A stretch of DNA of 64,000 nt, from positions 62,001 to 126,000 of the forward strand of contig CACBYP010000003.1 in NCBI GenBank assembly GCA_902543485.1, in the 5' to 3' direction. Origin of the DNA: an uncultured Pelagibacteraceae bacterium (GTDB lineage: Bacteria; Pseudomonadota; Alphaproteobacteria; Pelagibacterales; Pelagibacteraceae). Shown piece by piece: positions 55,696-64,000 of the stretch. The notes under the pieces were generated by a model. That model was not told where the DNA came from and made no database searches. It was given only the letters and a program-made list of their open reading frames with translations. Position 1 is the first letter of the stretch; each line of letters starts with the position of its first letter. Position numbers and translations under genes: made by a program.

Positions 55696-57094
55696 TTATT
55701 TTGAAATATAATATTTTTTTAAGAGATTTTCTCTCTATATTGGGTATCAATTTACCATTCAAAATTATAAAATTTAATTCTTTTAAATGGTCAATATTAA
55801 TTTTATACCAGTCACTCATCTCAATATTGAAAAATTTGCCTATTAAACATCTAAGAAAAACATTATGGGTCACAACTAAATAATTAGTTGAAATATTTTT
55901 TTGATCTAATGATATAAGAGTATTTGTAAAATGATTAACTCTACTTAAAACCATTTTATTGTTTTCACCTGATGGAAATCTGACATCTTTTTTATCATTC
56001 CAACCCTTTATTATTGATGGAAATTTATCTTTTAATTGGTTGAAATTTAATCCATCAGCTTTGCCGTAATTTATCTCTTTTAAATTATTATTTAATTTAA
56101 TTTTTTTGTTTGATTGAAATAACTTCGCTGTTTGTATAGCTCTCTTTAAAGGGCTAGAAAATATTCTACCGTATTTTTTGTTAAATTTTTTTTTTGGCCT
56201 CAATATTCCTATATCATTTTTACCTAAAAAAGATCCATCATTATTCTTAGTTTTTGCATGGCGTATAAATGTAACTGAACTTGTATTTTTTTTATAACTT
56301 TTTAGCCTTTTATAAAACATATCTAAAAATTTTTTAATAATTCTTAAGATTTCTGAATCTTTATTTTTTAATAATCTATGAATCTGCTTTATAAATTTTT
56401 TGTCAAAATTTTGGGTAATTAAAAATATTTCCTCATTTTTTTTATTTAATTTTACATTTTTTTGTTTGAGGAATTTATAGAAATTATTTACATTTTGACT
56501 AAATATATGCTTAGAATAATTTAGTATATTTAACTTATCTAAATTTTTATAATAGGACTTTATTTGATAGTTATTTTTTTTGAAAATGTAACTATAAATT
56601 GATATTTGATGACTTTTTAAATCTTTATAATATTTGTTTATTGCTCTTCTTGAGTAAAAAAAATCAATCAGTTGTAAATTATTGACATTATAAATATCTT
56701 TTAATTTTAAACCAATTGATATGTTTTTTCTTTCCCAATCAAAACAAGTAAATGGACTCTTAATTACATGTTCTACATGTCCTTTAATATCATAAATCAT
56801 CAAATGGACAGTAAAATAAACATTTTTATTATATTTTAATGGGCCAAACGTATCGTTAATTTTAACTTTTTTTTTTGTATTAAAATTATGTTTTTTTACT
56901 ATTAATTTACATTTACTATATATTTCTTTGGATATTTTTTTTGAAATAATTACTAAATCTAAATCTCCTATGTCATTTAATTTTTTATTTTGGGCAAATG
57001 AACCTACAATGTTGGCTGAAATTACTCCATCTATTGCATAAATTTTATTTAATAAATTTACAATATTTTTTTTGTTTTTTTTAATATTATCCAA
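55667..57094 (-). CDS. Fusion: minimal nucleotidyltransferase domain + histidine phosphatase domain
   Basis: The 475-residue protein has an N-terminal pol-beta-type nucleotidyltransferase domain, GSFAQNKKLNDIGDLDLVII at 31-50, with catalytic-type Asp44 and Asp46. A Lys/Asn-rich helical middle follows (about 130-265). The C-terminal histidine phosphatase domain has FIRHAKT at 276-282 (Arg278, nucleophile His279), SSPLKRAIQTA (Arg318), LKEINYG (Glu340) and VVTHNVFLR (His410). The full phosphatase catalytic set is present. Family knowledge fits transfer of a nucleotidyl group and removal of a phosphate; the substrate is unknown. It overlaps both neighbours in the cassette. Confidence 0.82.
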   Translation of the reverse strand: MDNIKKNKKNIVNLLNKIYAIDGVISANIVGSFAQNKKLNDIGDLDLVIISKKISKEIYSKCKLIVKKHNFNTKKKVKINDTFGPLKYNKNVYFTVHLMIYDIKGHVEHVIKSPFTCFDWERKNISIGLKLKDIYNVNNLQLIDFFYSRRAINKYYKDLKSHQISIYSYIFKKNNYQIKSYYKNLDKLNILNYSKHIFSQNVNNFYKFLKQKNVKLNKKNEEIFLITQNFDKKFIKQIHRLLKNKDSEILRIIKKFLDMFYKRLKSYKKNTSSVTFIRHAKTKNNDGSFLGKNDIGILRPKKKFNKKYGRIFSSPLKRAIQTAKLFQSNKKIKLNNNLKEINYGKADGLNFNQLKDKFPSIIKGWNDKKDVRFPSGENNKMVLSRVNHFTNTLISLDQKNISTNYLVVTHNVFLRCLIGKFFNIEMSDWYKINIDHLKELNFIILNGKLIPNIERKSLKKILYFKINELSSINKT

Positions 57095-58133
57095 TTTCGT
57101 ACCTTGAAACTGTTTGAAGTTTCATAATTTCTATTATAGGTTTTTCACTTCGTAGTACAGCTGCACCAGAAACTATTTTTTCACAATTAATTTTTTTTAT
57201 GATTTTCGAGTTTACACCTCCATCAACCAATATTTTCATTTTTTTTCTGCTTCTATTCTTGTCAATTCTTTTAATTAAATCGAGGGCTCTAATATTGAAT
57301 TTTTGACCTGAATATCCTGGGTTATCAATAGACAAAATCATAATTTCTTTAAAATTATTTAATATATGATCTAGATTTTGGTATTTATATTTTGCTGTTA
57401 ATACAACTCCTGGAAGAACGTTATGTTTTAAAATATAATCTCTGAGGTCATTTAAATTCTCGTCTATTTCATAATGTATATAAATAATTTTAGAAAATTT
57501 TATAACTTTATCTATTATATACATAGGTGTTTTTGACATAATATGAGTATGTATTTCTTTCTTAGGCCAATAAGAATTAATTTGCTCTAACTTTGAAAAA
57601 TCTATGAGGTCAGCACTTTCTCTCATTGTTCTGTCAACAACATCAACATGAATAAAATCAGGATATTCTCCTATTTTACTTTTTATTTTATCTAACTCCT
57701 CATGTCCATTTGCGTATATAGCTACTCCTACGCTAATTATTTTTTTAAACGTAAATGCTAAGTGAAAAAAATATCCAATTATAAAAAATGTTCCTGAAAA
57801 AAAAAGTCTTTGTAAATTGTAATCAAATTGTTCAATAATTATATAATTTTTTAGTACTTTTTGAATTGAAAAAGAGAACAACGAAATAATAAAAAAATAA
57901 ACTAATGATCTTCTGAGATATATTTTAGGGACTGCAAAATTAAACCTTATGTTGAAATAAAAAGCAAAAAATATTCCTAATATTAATGGTAGGTATGTAT
58001 ATATTGTTTCATATGCATTGAAATTTATTAGCATTTTTCTTGTTATAAGCTCAAGTAAAATTGATAAAAAACCAATTAAAATATAGATTATTAAAAACTT
58101 TTTTTGATATAAAAAAAAATAAAATTTTTTCAT
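57087..58133 (-). CDS. Fusion: GtrA-like membrane domain + ribulose-phosphate 3-epimerase-like barrel
   Basis: From the ATG at 58133 the protein has 348 residues (an ATG at 58187 adds 18 and overlaps araD by 44 bases). The first about 130 residues form four hydrophobic helices with LIGFLSILLELITRKM, like GtrA flippase-type proteins. The rest is an RPE-type TIM barrel with DFIHVDVVD, EIHTHIM, IYIHYE, NPGYSGQKF and LVDGGVNSK, keeping the expected metal/catalytic His and Asp positions (His180, Asp182, His213 or 215, Asp322 in the longer numbering). RPE interconverts ribulose-5-P and xylulose-5-P. It follows araD within one operon. Confidence 0.83.
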   Translation of the reverse strand: MKKFYFFLYQKKFLIIYILIGFLSILLELITRKMLINFNAYETIYTYLPLILGIFFAFYFNIRFNFAVPKIYLRRSLVYFFIISLFSFSIQKVLKNYIIIEQFDYNLQRLFFSGTFFIIGYFFHLAFTFKKIISVGVAIYANGHEELDKIKSKIGEYPDFIHVDVVDRTMRESADLIDFSKLEQINSYWPKKEIHTHIMSKTPMYIIDKVIKFSKIIYIHYEIDENLNDLRDYILKHNVLPGVVLTAKYKYQNLDHILNNFKEIMILSIDNPGYSGQKFNIRALDLIKRIDKNRSRKKMKILVDGGVNSKIIKKINCEKIVSGAAVLRSEKPIIEIMKLQTVSRYEIG

Positions 58134-58143
58134 CAGTTTTTTT

Positions 58144-58836
58144 TTAATTTTGGCCGTAATATTTTTTTTTACTATGTTTTCTATCAAAATGAAATTTTGA
58201 TATATATTTAGGTAATTTCGATTTGACTCCTATCTTAATTGAAGCATAAGCCATGTGTGCAATATACTCTATTAAATTTGAATTTATTACTGCCTTTGTA
58301 TAATTTTCACCCCAGGCAAATTGCCCATGTCCTGAAACAAGTAATCCAGGACAGTTACTCATGTTAATTTTATCATCTGCTATTTTTTCACAAATAAGTT
58401 TTCCTGTAAAAAACTCATATTTTTTCATCTGTGCTCTGCTCAGATATTTGACTACAGGAATGTCTTTTTCCCAGAAATCTGCATGGGTAGTTCCCAGTAG
58501 TGGTATTGGTCTGGCTGCTTGAGCCCAAGCAGTTGCAAATTTGGAATGGCAATGAGAAATACTTTTAATATTTTTAAATTTCTTATAAATTTCTAAATGA
58601 GTTGGTGTATCAACAGAAGGTTTTAAATTAGTTTTATTTACTTTTTTTCCTGTTGGAATGTTAATCAATGGACAACTACCTTTGTTTAATTTCTTAACAT
58701 TAACTCCACTGGGTTTTATAAAGAAATGATTTTCATTTACTCTAATACTAACATTTCCAAATGAATGTTCACTTAATCCAAATTCTGTAAGTTTAATGTT
58801 TTGACTAATACAAATTTTTTCTAGTTTTTCGTACAT
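58144..58836 (-). CDS. araD: L-ribulose-5-phosphate 4-epimerase-like class II aldolase
   Basis: The 230-residue protein matches AraD in length and motifs: FGNVSIR, IKPSGV, VDTPTH (Asp76), SHCHS (His95, His97), GTTHAD (Asp120), VSGHG (His170) and the terminal YYGQ. These are the metal and catalytic positions known from E. coli AraD at almost the same numbers. AraD interconverts L-ribulose-5-P and D-xylulose-5-P. It is the first gene of the cassette, preceded by a 144-base gap that may hold the promoter. No other arabinose genes are visible, so a role in surface-sugar synthesis is more likely than arabinose use. Confidence 0.86.
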   Translation of the reverse strand: MYEKLEKICISQNIKLTEFGLSEHSFGNVSIRVNENHFFIKPSGVNVKKLNKGSCPLINIPTGKKVNKTNLKPSVDTPTHLEIYKKFKNIKSISHCHSKFATAWAQAARPIPLLGTTHADFWEKDIPVVKYLSRAQMKKYEFFTGKLICEKIADDKINMSNCPGLLVSGHGQFAWGENYTKAVINSNLIEYIAHMAYASIKIGVKSKLPKYISKFHFDRKHSKKKYYGQN

Positions 58837-58980
58837 TATTAAATTATTAACAAATAATAAAAGATTTAGTAATTAAAAATTTAAATTTTTATTAGAAACT
58901 ACGTGAAAAAAAATTTATCTAATTTTCTTATATTAATATTCATATTTATATAAGTATTGTGATTTGCACTTTATTGTTAT

Positions 58981-60642
58981 TTATAATGTCTCTTTATCAG
59001 ATGTTTGTATAAACAAATAATTATTTTTAAACTCGATTATATAATTTTTTTTAACTTTATATAAACAAGGTTGTTTAAAATCTCCGCATTTCCAATTAGT
59101 GCTAAGAAACAATTCAATTTCATCTGTTTTTAAAAGACTTTTAATTTTTGAATAATCATAGGTTTTGTTGATAGGATTTATCAAATTATTCAAAGTAAAT
59201 TTATTAAAATTTTTTACAATCAACGAAGCGCCAAAAATTATTACTAAGACTGGAAAAATATTGAAGTGAACTTTTTTTAATATTGATTGTTCATATATAA
59301 TCAAGGATAAAAATAAGCATGGGAAAAAAATTAAGACCCCCCATCCAAATCTTATTTCTGGGGCCTGAAACCATATTATGAAATTAATTAAATAAAGAAT
59401 AATAAAACTATAATAAAAATTCGGGAGCTCATATTTTTTTTTTTTTAAAAAATTTTTAATATAAATAAAAAAAGAACAGATTAATGAAAAAATAAAAATA
59501 GTAAAACTGATTAATAAAAACGCGTCTGAAATAAAATAACTTTTAATCCATGGAATTATCCAATCAAAACTATTAAGAGTATAGTCAAAATTAAGATATT
59601 TATCTCTTAATGGCGTATCCCTAGCAAAACTTTTTGTCTGATTTAAATAAAAATCTACCTGATTTTTAGACAAAGACCAGCTACTATTAAAACATGTAAA
59701 TTTAAATGGAAATATTAAACAAGAACTTAAAATGAAATTTCGTATCATCCATATAACTACCAAGACAGATCCTAAAAAAGACACTAAATTAAAAATTTTA
59801 ATCTTTTTGTAATATTTTGCAAAAATTATAATTAAAAATAAAAAGGATCCAATATATGTTAACTTGATAAGTATGCAAATTACTGTGCAAACTATTAGTA
59901 AATAATATGAATTTGACTCTTTTTTTTCTAAAAAATTTAAAAAAAGATAGCCTGCTGCTATAAAAAAAATCATCCCAATTGTATCAACCTCGGGATTACC
60001 TAAATGGTTAAATATAATTCCATTATTAAAAGGATGTAAGTAACTAAAAATAAACAAGAAACATGTTGAAAAAAATAACGTAAAATAACTTATGCTAAAT
60101 TTATTTTTATTTTCAAACAATTCATTAAAAATAAATGCAAAAGGTATAAAATTTACTACGTATAGAAAATTAAATTTTTTGTAGTCTAGACTGAATAGAG
60201 ATAAGAATATATGCCAAACAGAATTTAATGCATAATGCCAATCTAATATAGCTAAACCGAAAGTGACTTTATAATTATGTATCCAATTAATTGTTTGCAA
60301 ATGATAAATTGGAGAGTCTACATTATTTCCATTCCAATACGAAAAAAATGAAAATAAAAATAAAAAAAATGCTAATCCTAAAAATTTAATTTGTATTTTT
60401 TTTTTGAAATTTCCTAAAATAAAAAAGAAAATTCCAATTAAATAAAATATAATTTTTATTTTTTCTACAGGAAGAAAAAAGTTAATAATAATAATTAAAA
60501 GTATTAAAAAAAAAATGCCATATAAAAAATCAAAGTTTTTTATATATTGGTTTTTTGGTGGAAAAAATAATATTTTGAAAAAAAAGGAGTATCCTAAAAT
60601 AATAAATGATATAAATATATTTCCTATAAAAGATATTATCAT
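58981..60642 (-). CDS. Large membrane protein of surface-glycan locus (paralog of 47044-48714)
   Basis: The 553-residue protein has about 11-13 hydrophobic helices. An early outer loop reads NNVDSPIYHLQTINWIHNYK, and it has the cysteine pairs CLIFPFKFTC (CX8C) and CGDFKQPC (CX6C) near the C-terminus. Positions and spacings of all four cysteines match the plus-strand membrane protein at 47044, so the two are paralogs. The aspartate in the first loop and overall layout fit a GT-C-like lipid-linked glycosyltransferase, but I cannot name the family with certainty. It lies two bases after the next membrane gene. Confidence 0.65.
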   Translation of the reverse strand: MIISFIGNIFISFIILGYSFFFKILFFPPKNQYIKNFDFLYGIFFLILLIIIINFFLPVEKIKIIFYLIGIFFFILGNFKKKIQIKFLGLAFFLFLFSFFSYWNGNNVDSPIYHLQTINWIHNYKVTFGLAILDWHYALNSVWHIFLSLFSLDYKKFNFLYVVNFIPFAFIFNELFENKNKFSISYFTLFFSTCFLFIFSYLHPFNNGIIFNHLGNPEVDTIGMIFFIAAGYLFLNFLEKKESNSYYLLIVCTVICILIKLTYIGSFLFLIIIFAKYYKKIKIFNLVSFLGSVLVVIWMIRNFILSSCLIFPFKFTCFNSSWSLSKNQVDFYLNQTKSFARDTPLRDKYLNFDYTLNSFDWIIPWIKSYFISDAFLLISFTIFIFSLICSFFIYIKNFLKKKKYELPNFYYSFIILYLINFIIWFQAPEIRFGWGVLIFFPCLFLSLIIYEQSILKKVHFNIFPVLVIIFGASLIVKNFNKFTLNNLINPINKTYDYSKIKSLLKTDEIELFLSTNWKCGDFKQPCLYKVKKNYIIEFKNNYLFIQTSDKETL

Positions 60643-60644
60643 TA

Positions 60645-61826
60645 TTAATTCATTCTTATAGCATCTCCGTTTATAATTTTAATTCCCTTCTCGGATTTAT
60701 CGTCAACCCAACACTTGATTTTTTCTCTTGAATCAAGATATTTTATAAAAAAACCCTTTTCTACTTTTATTTTAAAATTAGCTGATATTGCATTTTTTGG
60801 TCCACAATAAGAATTATCTACATATTGAATATTTATTGGATTTATAAAAATTATCCAAGAAATCAAATTTCCTAAACAAATTAAATAAAATGCAGTTTTA
60901 TTATTTAAGTTAAATATTAAGAAAAGAACTATTATTAAAAAAAGTTGAAGATAAGAAAATTCTGCAGGTATCCATAAAAAAATGAGCAAATTACCAAAAC
61001 ATAAAACTAACAATACATTTAAATTTGAAAATAACTTAATTTTGTTCAGATTTTTAAAAAAGAAAAAAAATATGAAAAATGCACTTACATAACCTAAAGT
61101 AATATAAATCTTGTAAGAAAATCTCGCAAGTAATCCAAATATTCCCTGATCAATTGGCCTAGCAGCAGTTAGCCATGATAAACCGAAACTGTTATCAAAC
61201 CAAATAGGAAGATAAAATAAACCTCCAAAAATGAAGGAGCAGATAAATAGATTTATTCTTCGTGGCAAAGATATGTCATCTTTAAAATGATAAAAAAGAA
61301 TAACAAATAATACAAATAATACATAATTTATTCTTGTGCCTATTGCAAAAGCAAACATAACTACTGCTATTTCAAATAATTTTTTACTTAAAAAAAATAC
61401 TCCGCACGAAAAAAAAAAGAAAGCCCAAGAATAATCAATAGGTTCTAAATTATCAAAAAATATTATTGGACTTGTTAAACAAAAGAATAAAAAAAAAATA
61501 ATTTTGCTCAAAGATTTATCTTTACTAAATGTTAAGAAGAAAAAAATTAAACCTAATAATAAAAATAGGTAGGTTGCAAGATTCGCAGCAAAACTTCCAA
61601 AATAATATGACAAAAAACCTATGCCCAACTCTGCAACAGGATTCCCAGTGAATCTAGATGAAACAAAACGACCACCATTTAGTAGAGAATCAAATACATG
61701 AAGCATTGGTATTGTATCTTCATCAGATCCATATCCTCCAATAAAACATAAAAAAAAACCTAGAAAAATTATTATAAAAAAAATAAAAAAAATTAAATTA
61801 TTTTCATTTCTCTTTAATAATTCCAT
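60645..61826 (-). CDS. Membrane protein, probable GT-C family glycosyltransferase
   Basis: The 393-residue protein has about 9-11 hydrophobic helices. The first outer loop contains GGYGSDEDTIPMLHV, an acidic cluster where GT39/GT83-type enzymes carry catalytic Asp/Glu. A soluble tail of about 65 residues has two cysteines. Such enzymes transfer sugars from polyprenyl phosphate on the periplasmic side. It sits four bases after the GDP-fucose synthase gene and two before the next membrane gene, in an apparent gmd-fcl-membrane operon. The assignment is by topology and loop motif only. Confidence 0.6.
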   Translation of the reverse strand: MELLKRNENNLIFFIFFIIIFLGFFLCFIGGYGSDEDTIPMLHVFDSLLNGGRFVSSRFTGNPVAELGIGFLSYYFGSFAANLATYLFLLLGLIFFFLTFSKDKSLSKIIFFLFFCLTSPIIFFDNLEPIDYSWAFFFFSCGVFFLSKKLFEIAVVMFAFAIGTRINYVLFVLFVILFYHFKDDISLPRRINLFICSFIFGGLFYLPIWFDNSFGLSWLTAARPIDQGIFGLLARFSYKIYITLGYVSAFFIFFFFFKNLNKIKLFSNLNVLLVLCFGNLLIFLWIPAEFSYLQLFLIIVLFLIFNLNNKTAFYLICLGNLISWIIFINPINIQYVDNSYCGPKNAISANFKIKVEKGFFIKYLDSREKIKCWVDDKSEKGIKIINGDAIRMN

Positions 61827-61830
61827 ATTT

Positions 61831-62778
61831 TCAATTTCTAATTTTTTTATAATTTTTATTTAAATCTTTATAAGTTTCGATAATTGCATTTTTTAGATCT
61901 GATTTATATTTCCATCCATACTTTAAAGCTAATTTTGTATTCAAAACTTTACTTTTCATACCATCCAACTTTTTGTTATTATCAAACTTTATTTCTAATT
62001 TTATATTTAAAATATTTAGAATATATTTAACGTATTGCTTAATAGATTTTTCATTTGAAGTTCCTATATTTATTAAATTATGTTTTACTTTTTTATTCAT
62101 AAAGTATATTACAGCGTCAGCTAAATCATCAACGTAGATGACTTCTCTTTTAGCTTTCCCAGTTCCCCAAAGTTTTATTGATTTTTTATTTCTTAATTTT
62201 GCCAAATAAATTTTTTTTAATATAGCTGGTATAAAATGTGAATTTTGCAGATTATAATTATCCCCTGGTCCAAATGTATTGGTTGGCATTAAACATATAT
62301 AATTTGTATTATGCTGGATATTGTAACTTTCGCATAACTTAATACCGGCTATTTTCGCTATAGCATATGGCTCATTTGTTGGTTCAAGTGGACCGGTTAA
62401 AAGGTATTCTTCTTTTATTGGTCTTTTACAATTTAAAGGATAAACACAACTTGATCCCAAAAAAATAATATTTTTAATTCCGTTTTTAAAACTACCATTA
62501 ATAAGATTGTTTTGAATTTCTAAATTTTCTCTTATGAAGTCTGCTCTATAAATATTGTTTGCTTTGATACCTCCCACTTTAGCGGCAGCTATAATTACTA
62601 TTTTTGGCTTTTTAATTTTTAAAAAATTATAGACATCATGTTGTTTTAATAAGTTAAGTTTTTTTTTACTAACAATAATAATGTTTTTATAACCTCTTTT
62701 AGTAAGCATTTTTAAAATTGCTGTACCTACTAAACCATTGTGCCCAGCTAAAAAAATTTTATCTTTTTTTTTTATCAT
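61831..62778 (-). CDS. fcl: GDP-L-fucose synthase-like (GDP-4-keto-6-deoxymannose epimerase/reductase)
   Basis: The 315-residue SDR begins [15 protein letters not shown]. It has [11 protein letters not shown] near 65-75, GSSCVYP serine segment, [10 protein letters not shown] (YxxxK) and a [11 protein letters not shown] block, the standard Fcl/WcaG pattern. It converts GDP-4-keto-6-deoxy-D-mannose to GDP-L-fucose with NADPH. It overlaps the gmd gene by 20 bases, the usual partner. Confidence 0.95.
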   Translation of the reverse strand: MIKKKDKIFLAGHNGLVGTAILKMLTKRGYKNIIIVSKKKLNLLKQHDVYNFLKIKKPKIVIIAAAKVGGIKANNIYRADFIRENLEIQNNLINGSFKNGIKNIIFLGSSCVYPLNCKRPIKEEYLLTGPLEPTNEPYAIAKIAGIKLCESYNIQHNTNYICLMPTNTFGPGDNYNLQNSHFIPAILKKIYLAKLRNKKSIKLWGTGKAKREVIYVDDLADAVIYFMNKKVKHNLINIGTSNEKSIKQYVKYILNILNIKLEIKFDNNKKLDGMKSKVLNTKLALKYGWKYKSDLKNAIIETYKDLNKNYKKIRN

Positions 62779-63805
62779 TCCCTTTAAGCATATCTAGATC
62801 CATCTCTACCATTTCGTGAACTAATTTATTTATGTCAATTTTTGGTTTCCAATTAAGAATTTTTCTCGCTTTTTTTGAGTTACCTAAAAGCGTATCAACT
62901 TCAGCTGGCCTAAAGTACTTTTTATTGCACTCAATAATGACATCTCCATTTGAATTGTATACTTTTTGATTTATTCCTTTTCCAGTCCATCTAATTTTCA
63001 TATTTAATTTTTTACAAGTAAGTTTTATAAAATCTTTAACACTATATTGTTTTCCAGTAGCAATTACGTAATCATCGGGGTTTTTTTGTTGCATAATTTT
63101 CCACTGGGCTTCAACAAAATCTTTAGCATGACCCCAATCTCTTTTTGCATCTAAATTCCCTAGTATTAATTTCTTTTGCAACCCTAATTTAATTCTACAC
63201 AACCCTAAAGTAATTTTTCTAGTTACAAAAGTTTCTCCACGCACTGGACTTTCATGATTAAACAAGATGCCATTGCATGCGTATATACCATATGCCTCTC
63301 TATAATTTTTAGTTATCCAATGTGCAAAAACTTTTGAAACTGCATATGGACTTCTTGGATAAAAAGGAGTTTTTTCAGATTGAGGTATTTCAACTACTTT
63401 ACCAAACATCTCAGAAGTACCAGCTTGATAAAACTTTGTTTTATTCTCTAAATTCAAAAACTTTATGCATTCTAGTATTCTTAGGGCACCTAAAGCATCA
63501 ACATTTGCTGTATATTCTGGTAATTGAAAAGATACTGCAACATGTGATTGCGCAGCAAGATTATATATTTCATCTGGCTTAATTTTATTAATAATTTTTT
63601 GTATAGACAGTGAGTCAGTTAAGTCTCCGTAATGAACAAAAAAGTTTTTAATTTTTTTATTTTCATACAAATGATCTATTCGATCTGTGTTAATTGAAGA
63701 AGATTTTCTTTTTACACCATGAACAATATAATTTTTCTTAATTAAAAATTCAGCTAAATATGAGCCATCCTGACCTGTAACACCAAATATGAGTGCTTTT
63801 TTCAT
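62759..63805 (-). CDS. gmd: GDP-mannose 4,6-dehydratase
   Basis: The 348-residue extended SDR has [56 protein letters not shown] and [15 protein letters not shown], the full Gmd signature, plus [14 protein letters not shown]. It makes GDP-4-keto-6-deoxy-D-mannose for fucose or other 6-deoxyhexoses. It is followed by fcl with overlapping ends. Its start is about 50 bases from the divergent partial gene at the right edge. Confidence 0.97.
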   Translation of the reverse strand: MKKALIFGVTGQDGSYLAEFLIKKNYIVHGVKRKSSSINTDRIDHLYENKKIKNFFVHYGDLTDSLSIQKIINKIKPDEIYNLAAQSHVAVSFQLPEYTANVDALGALRILECIKFLNLENKTKFYQAGTSEMFGKVVEIPQSEKTPFYPRSPYAVSKVFAHWITKNYREAYGIYACNGILFNHESPVRGETFVTRKITLGLCRIKLGLQKKLILGNLDAKRDWGHAKDFVEAQWKIMQQKNPDDYVIATGKQYSVKDFIKLTCKKLNMKIRWTGKGINQKVYNSNGDVIIECNKKYFRPAEVDTLLGNSKKARKILNWKPKIDINKLVHEMVEMDLDMLKGNDKKKR

Positions 63806-63855
63806 TATTAAATTTTTTCAAATAAAAGAGTTAATTTGTTTGCTATAATAATTTG

Positions 63856-64000
63856 GTGAAAACGTCAAATTTAACATATTCTGTTTGGGGGATTTTTAAT
63901 ATTGAAGATAAATTTTATTTAGAAAGTCTTAAAAAAAAAATGCAGAAAGAATTAAAAGGACCAAGATTTCCAATTCATTTTACTGTAAGCCCCCATTTTT
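63856..64000 (+). CDS. 2H phosphoesterase-like protein, N-terminal part (cut by window edge)
   Basis: An open frame starts with GTG at 63856 (TTG at 63853 also possible) and runs off the right edge, about 48 residues. It reads SNLTYSVWGIFNIEDKFYLE, then KGPRFPIHFTVSPHF. The HFTV resembles a first HxTx motif, and the opening SVWG is like cyclic-phosphodiesterase-type 2H proteins. The second motif is beyond the window. It is divergent from gmd. A run of ten A within it codes for lysines. Confidence 0.5.
   Translation, partial: MKTSNLTYSVWGIFNIEDKFYLESLKKKMQKELKGPRFPIHFTVSPHF

Noticed and set aside
58837..58980. 144-base gap with the AT palindrome AAAATTTAAATTTT, possible terminator or regulatory RNA
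   Set aside because: The stem is pure A/T with no G/C core and no stable fold by eye. It may simply hold the araD promoter.
63929..63941. Poly-A run of ten in the right-edge gene as a phase-variation switch
   Set aside because: Runs of 8-10 A or T are frequent in this window and the frame is open through it.
44194..64000. Mobile element, integrase or CRISPR content in the surface-gene island
   Set aside because: No transposase, integrase, terminal inverted repeats, attachment-site duplication or spaced repeats were seen. The island seems to vary without recognisable mobility genes in the part shown.

Overview
The window looks like a stretch of a SAR11-clade (Candidatus Pelagibacter-like) alphaproteobacterial chromosome. 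The evidence is the very A+T-rich sequence, Lys/Asn/Ile-rich proteins, genes that abut or overlap by a few bases, few recognisable Shine-Dalgarno sites, no insertion sequences, integrases or CRISPR arrays, and alphaproteobacterial gene orders (xseB-ispA-dxs; tolQRAB-pal-cpoB-tilS-ftsH-folP-glmM; zapA/coiled-coil/tkt; tkt-gap-pgk-fba). The species call is an inference from gene content, not from a database search.

Layout. Positions 1-44,190 are a dense housekeeping core. It holds ppdK (partial), glycyl-tRNA synthetase, isoprenoid genes (ispB, dxs, ispA), pdxH, aroC, tsaC/Sua5, an ABC-2 exporter pair, tRNA-Arg(TCG), a RluD-type pseudouridine synthase, rpoH, one variable-looking outer-membrane protein (Ig-like repeats plus a barrel), purA, thiD, glmM, folP, ftsH, tilS, the Tol-Pal envelope complex, ruvC, yebC, a YmdB-type phosphoesterase, 5-formyl-THF cycloligase, zapA, a central-carbon run (tkt, gap, pgk, class I fba), thiE, efp, suhB, rpmE, trcR (DUF1013), rpsU, initiator tRNA, tal, and the transhydrogenase genes pntA1/pntA2/pntB. 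Two small genes, a COX4-like subunit and rpmJ, lie upstream of pntA1.

Positions 44,194-64,000 are a surface-polysaccharide island. A lone 5S rRNA gene sits at its edge, with a plausible promoter of its own and no 16S or 23S nearby. This matches what is known of Pelagibacter hypervariable region 2, a cell-surface gene island lying between the 23S and 5S rRNA genes. The island has GDP-mannose 4,6-dehydratase and GDP-fucose synthase genes, several GT2 glycosyltransferases, two O-antigen ligase/polymerase-like proteins, and three large membrane proteins.

The most unusual part is a seven-gene minus-strand cassette at 53,082-58,836 whose members nearly all overlap. In order it encodes an AraD-type pentulose-5-phosphate 4-epimerase, a GtrA membrane domain fused to a ribulose-phosphate 3-epimerase-like barrel, a nucleotidyltransferase fused to a histidine phosphatase, a 2H phosphoesterase, a sugar-phosphate nucleotidyltransferase, a GT2 enzyme and a short GDPD-like protein. 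Together these suggest that a pentulose (or derived pentose/pentitol) phosphate is made, activated and attached to a membrane-linked surface glycan. I know of no described pathway with this combination.

No gap longer than about 150 bases lacks a gene. The left edge cuts ppdK; the right edge cuts a second 2H-phosphoesterase-like gene.
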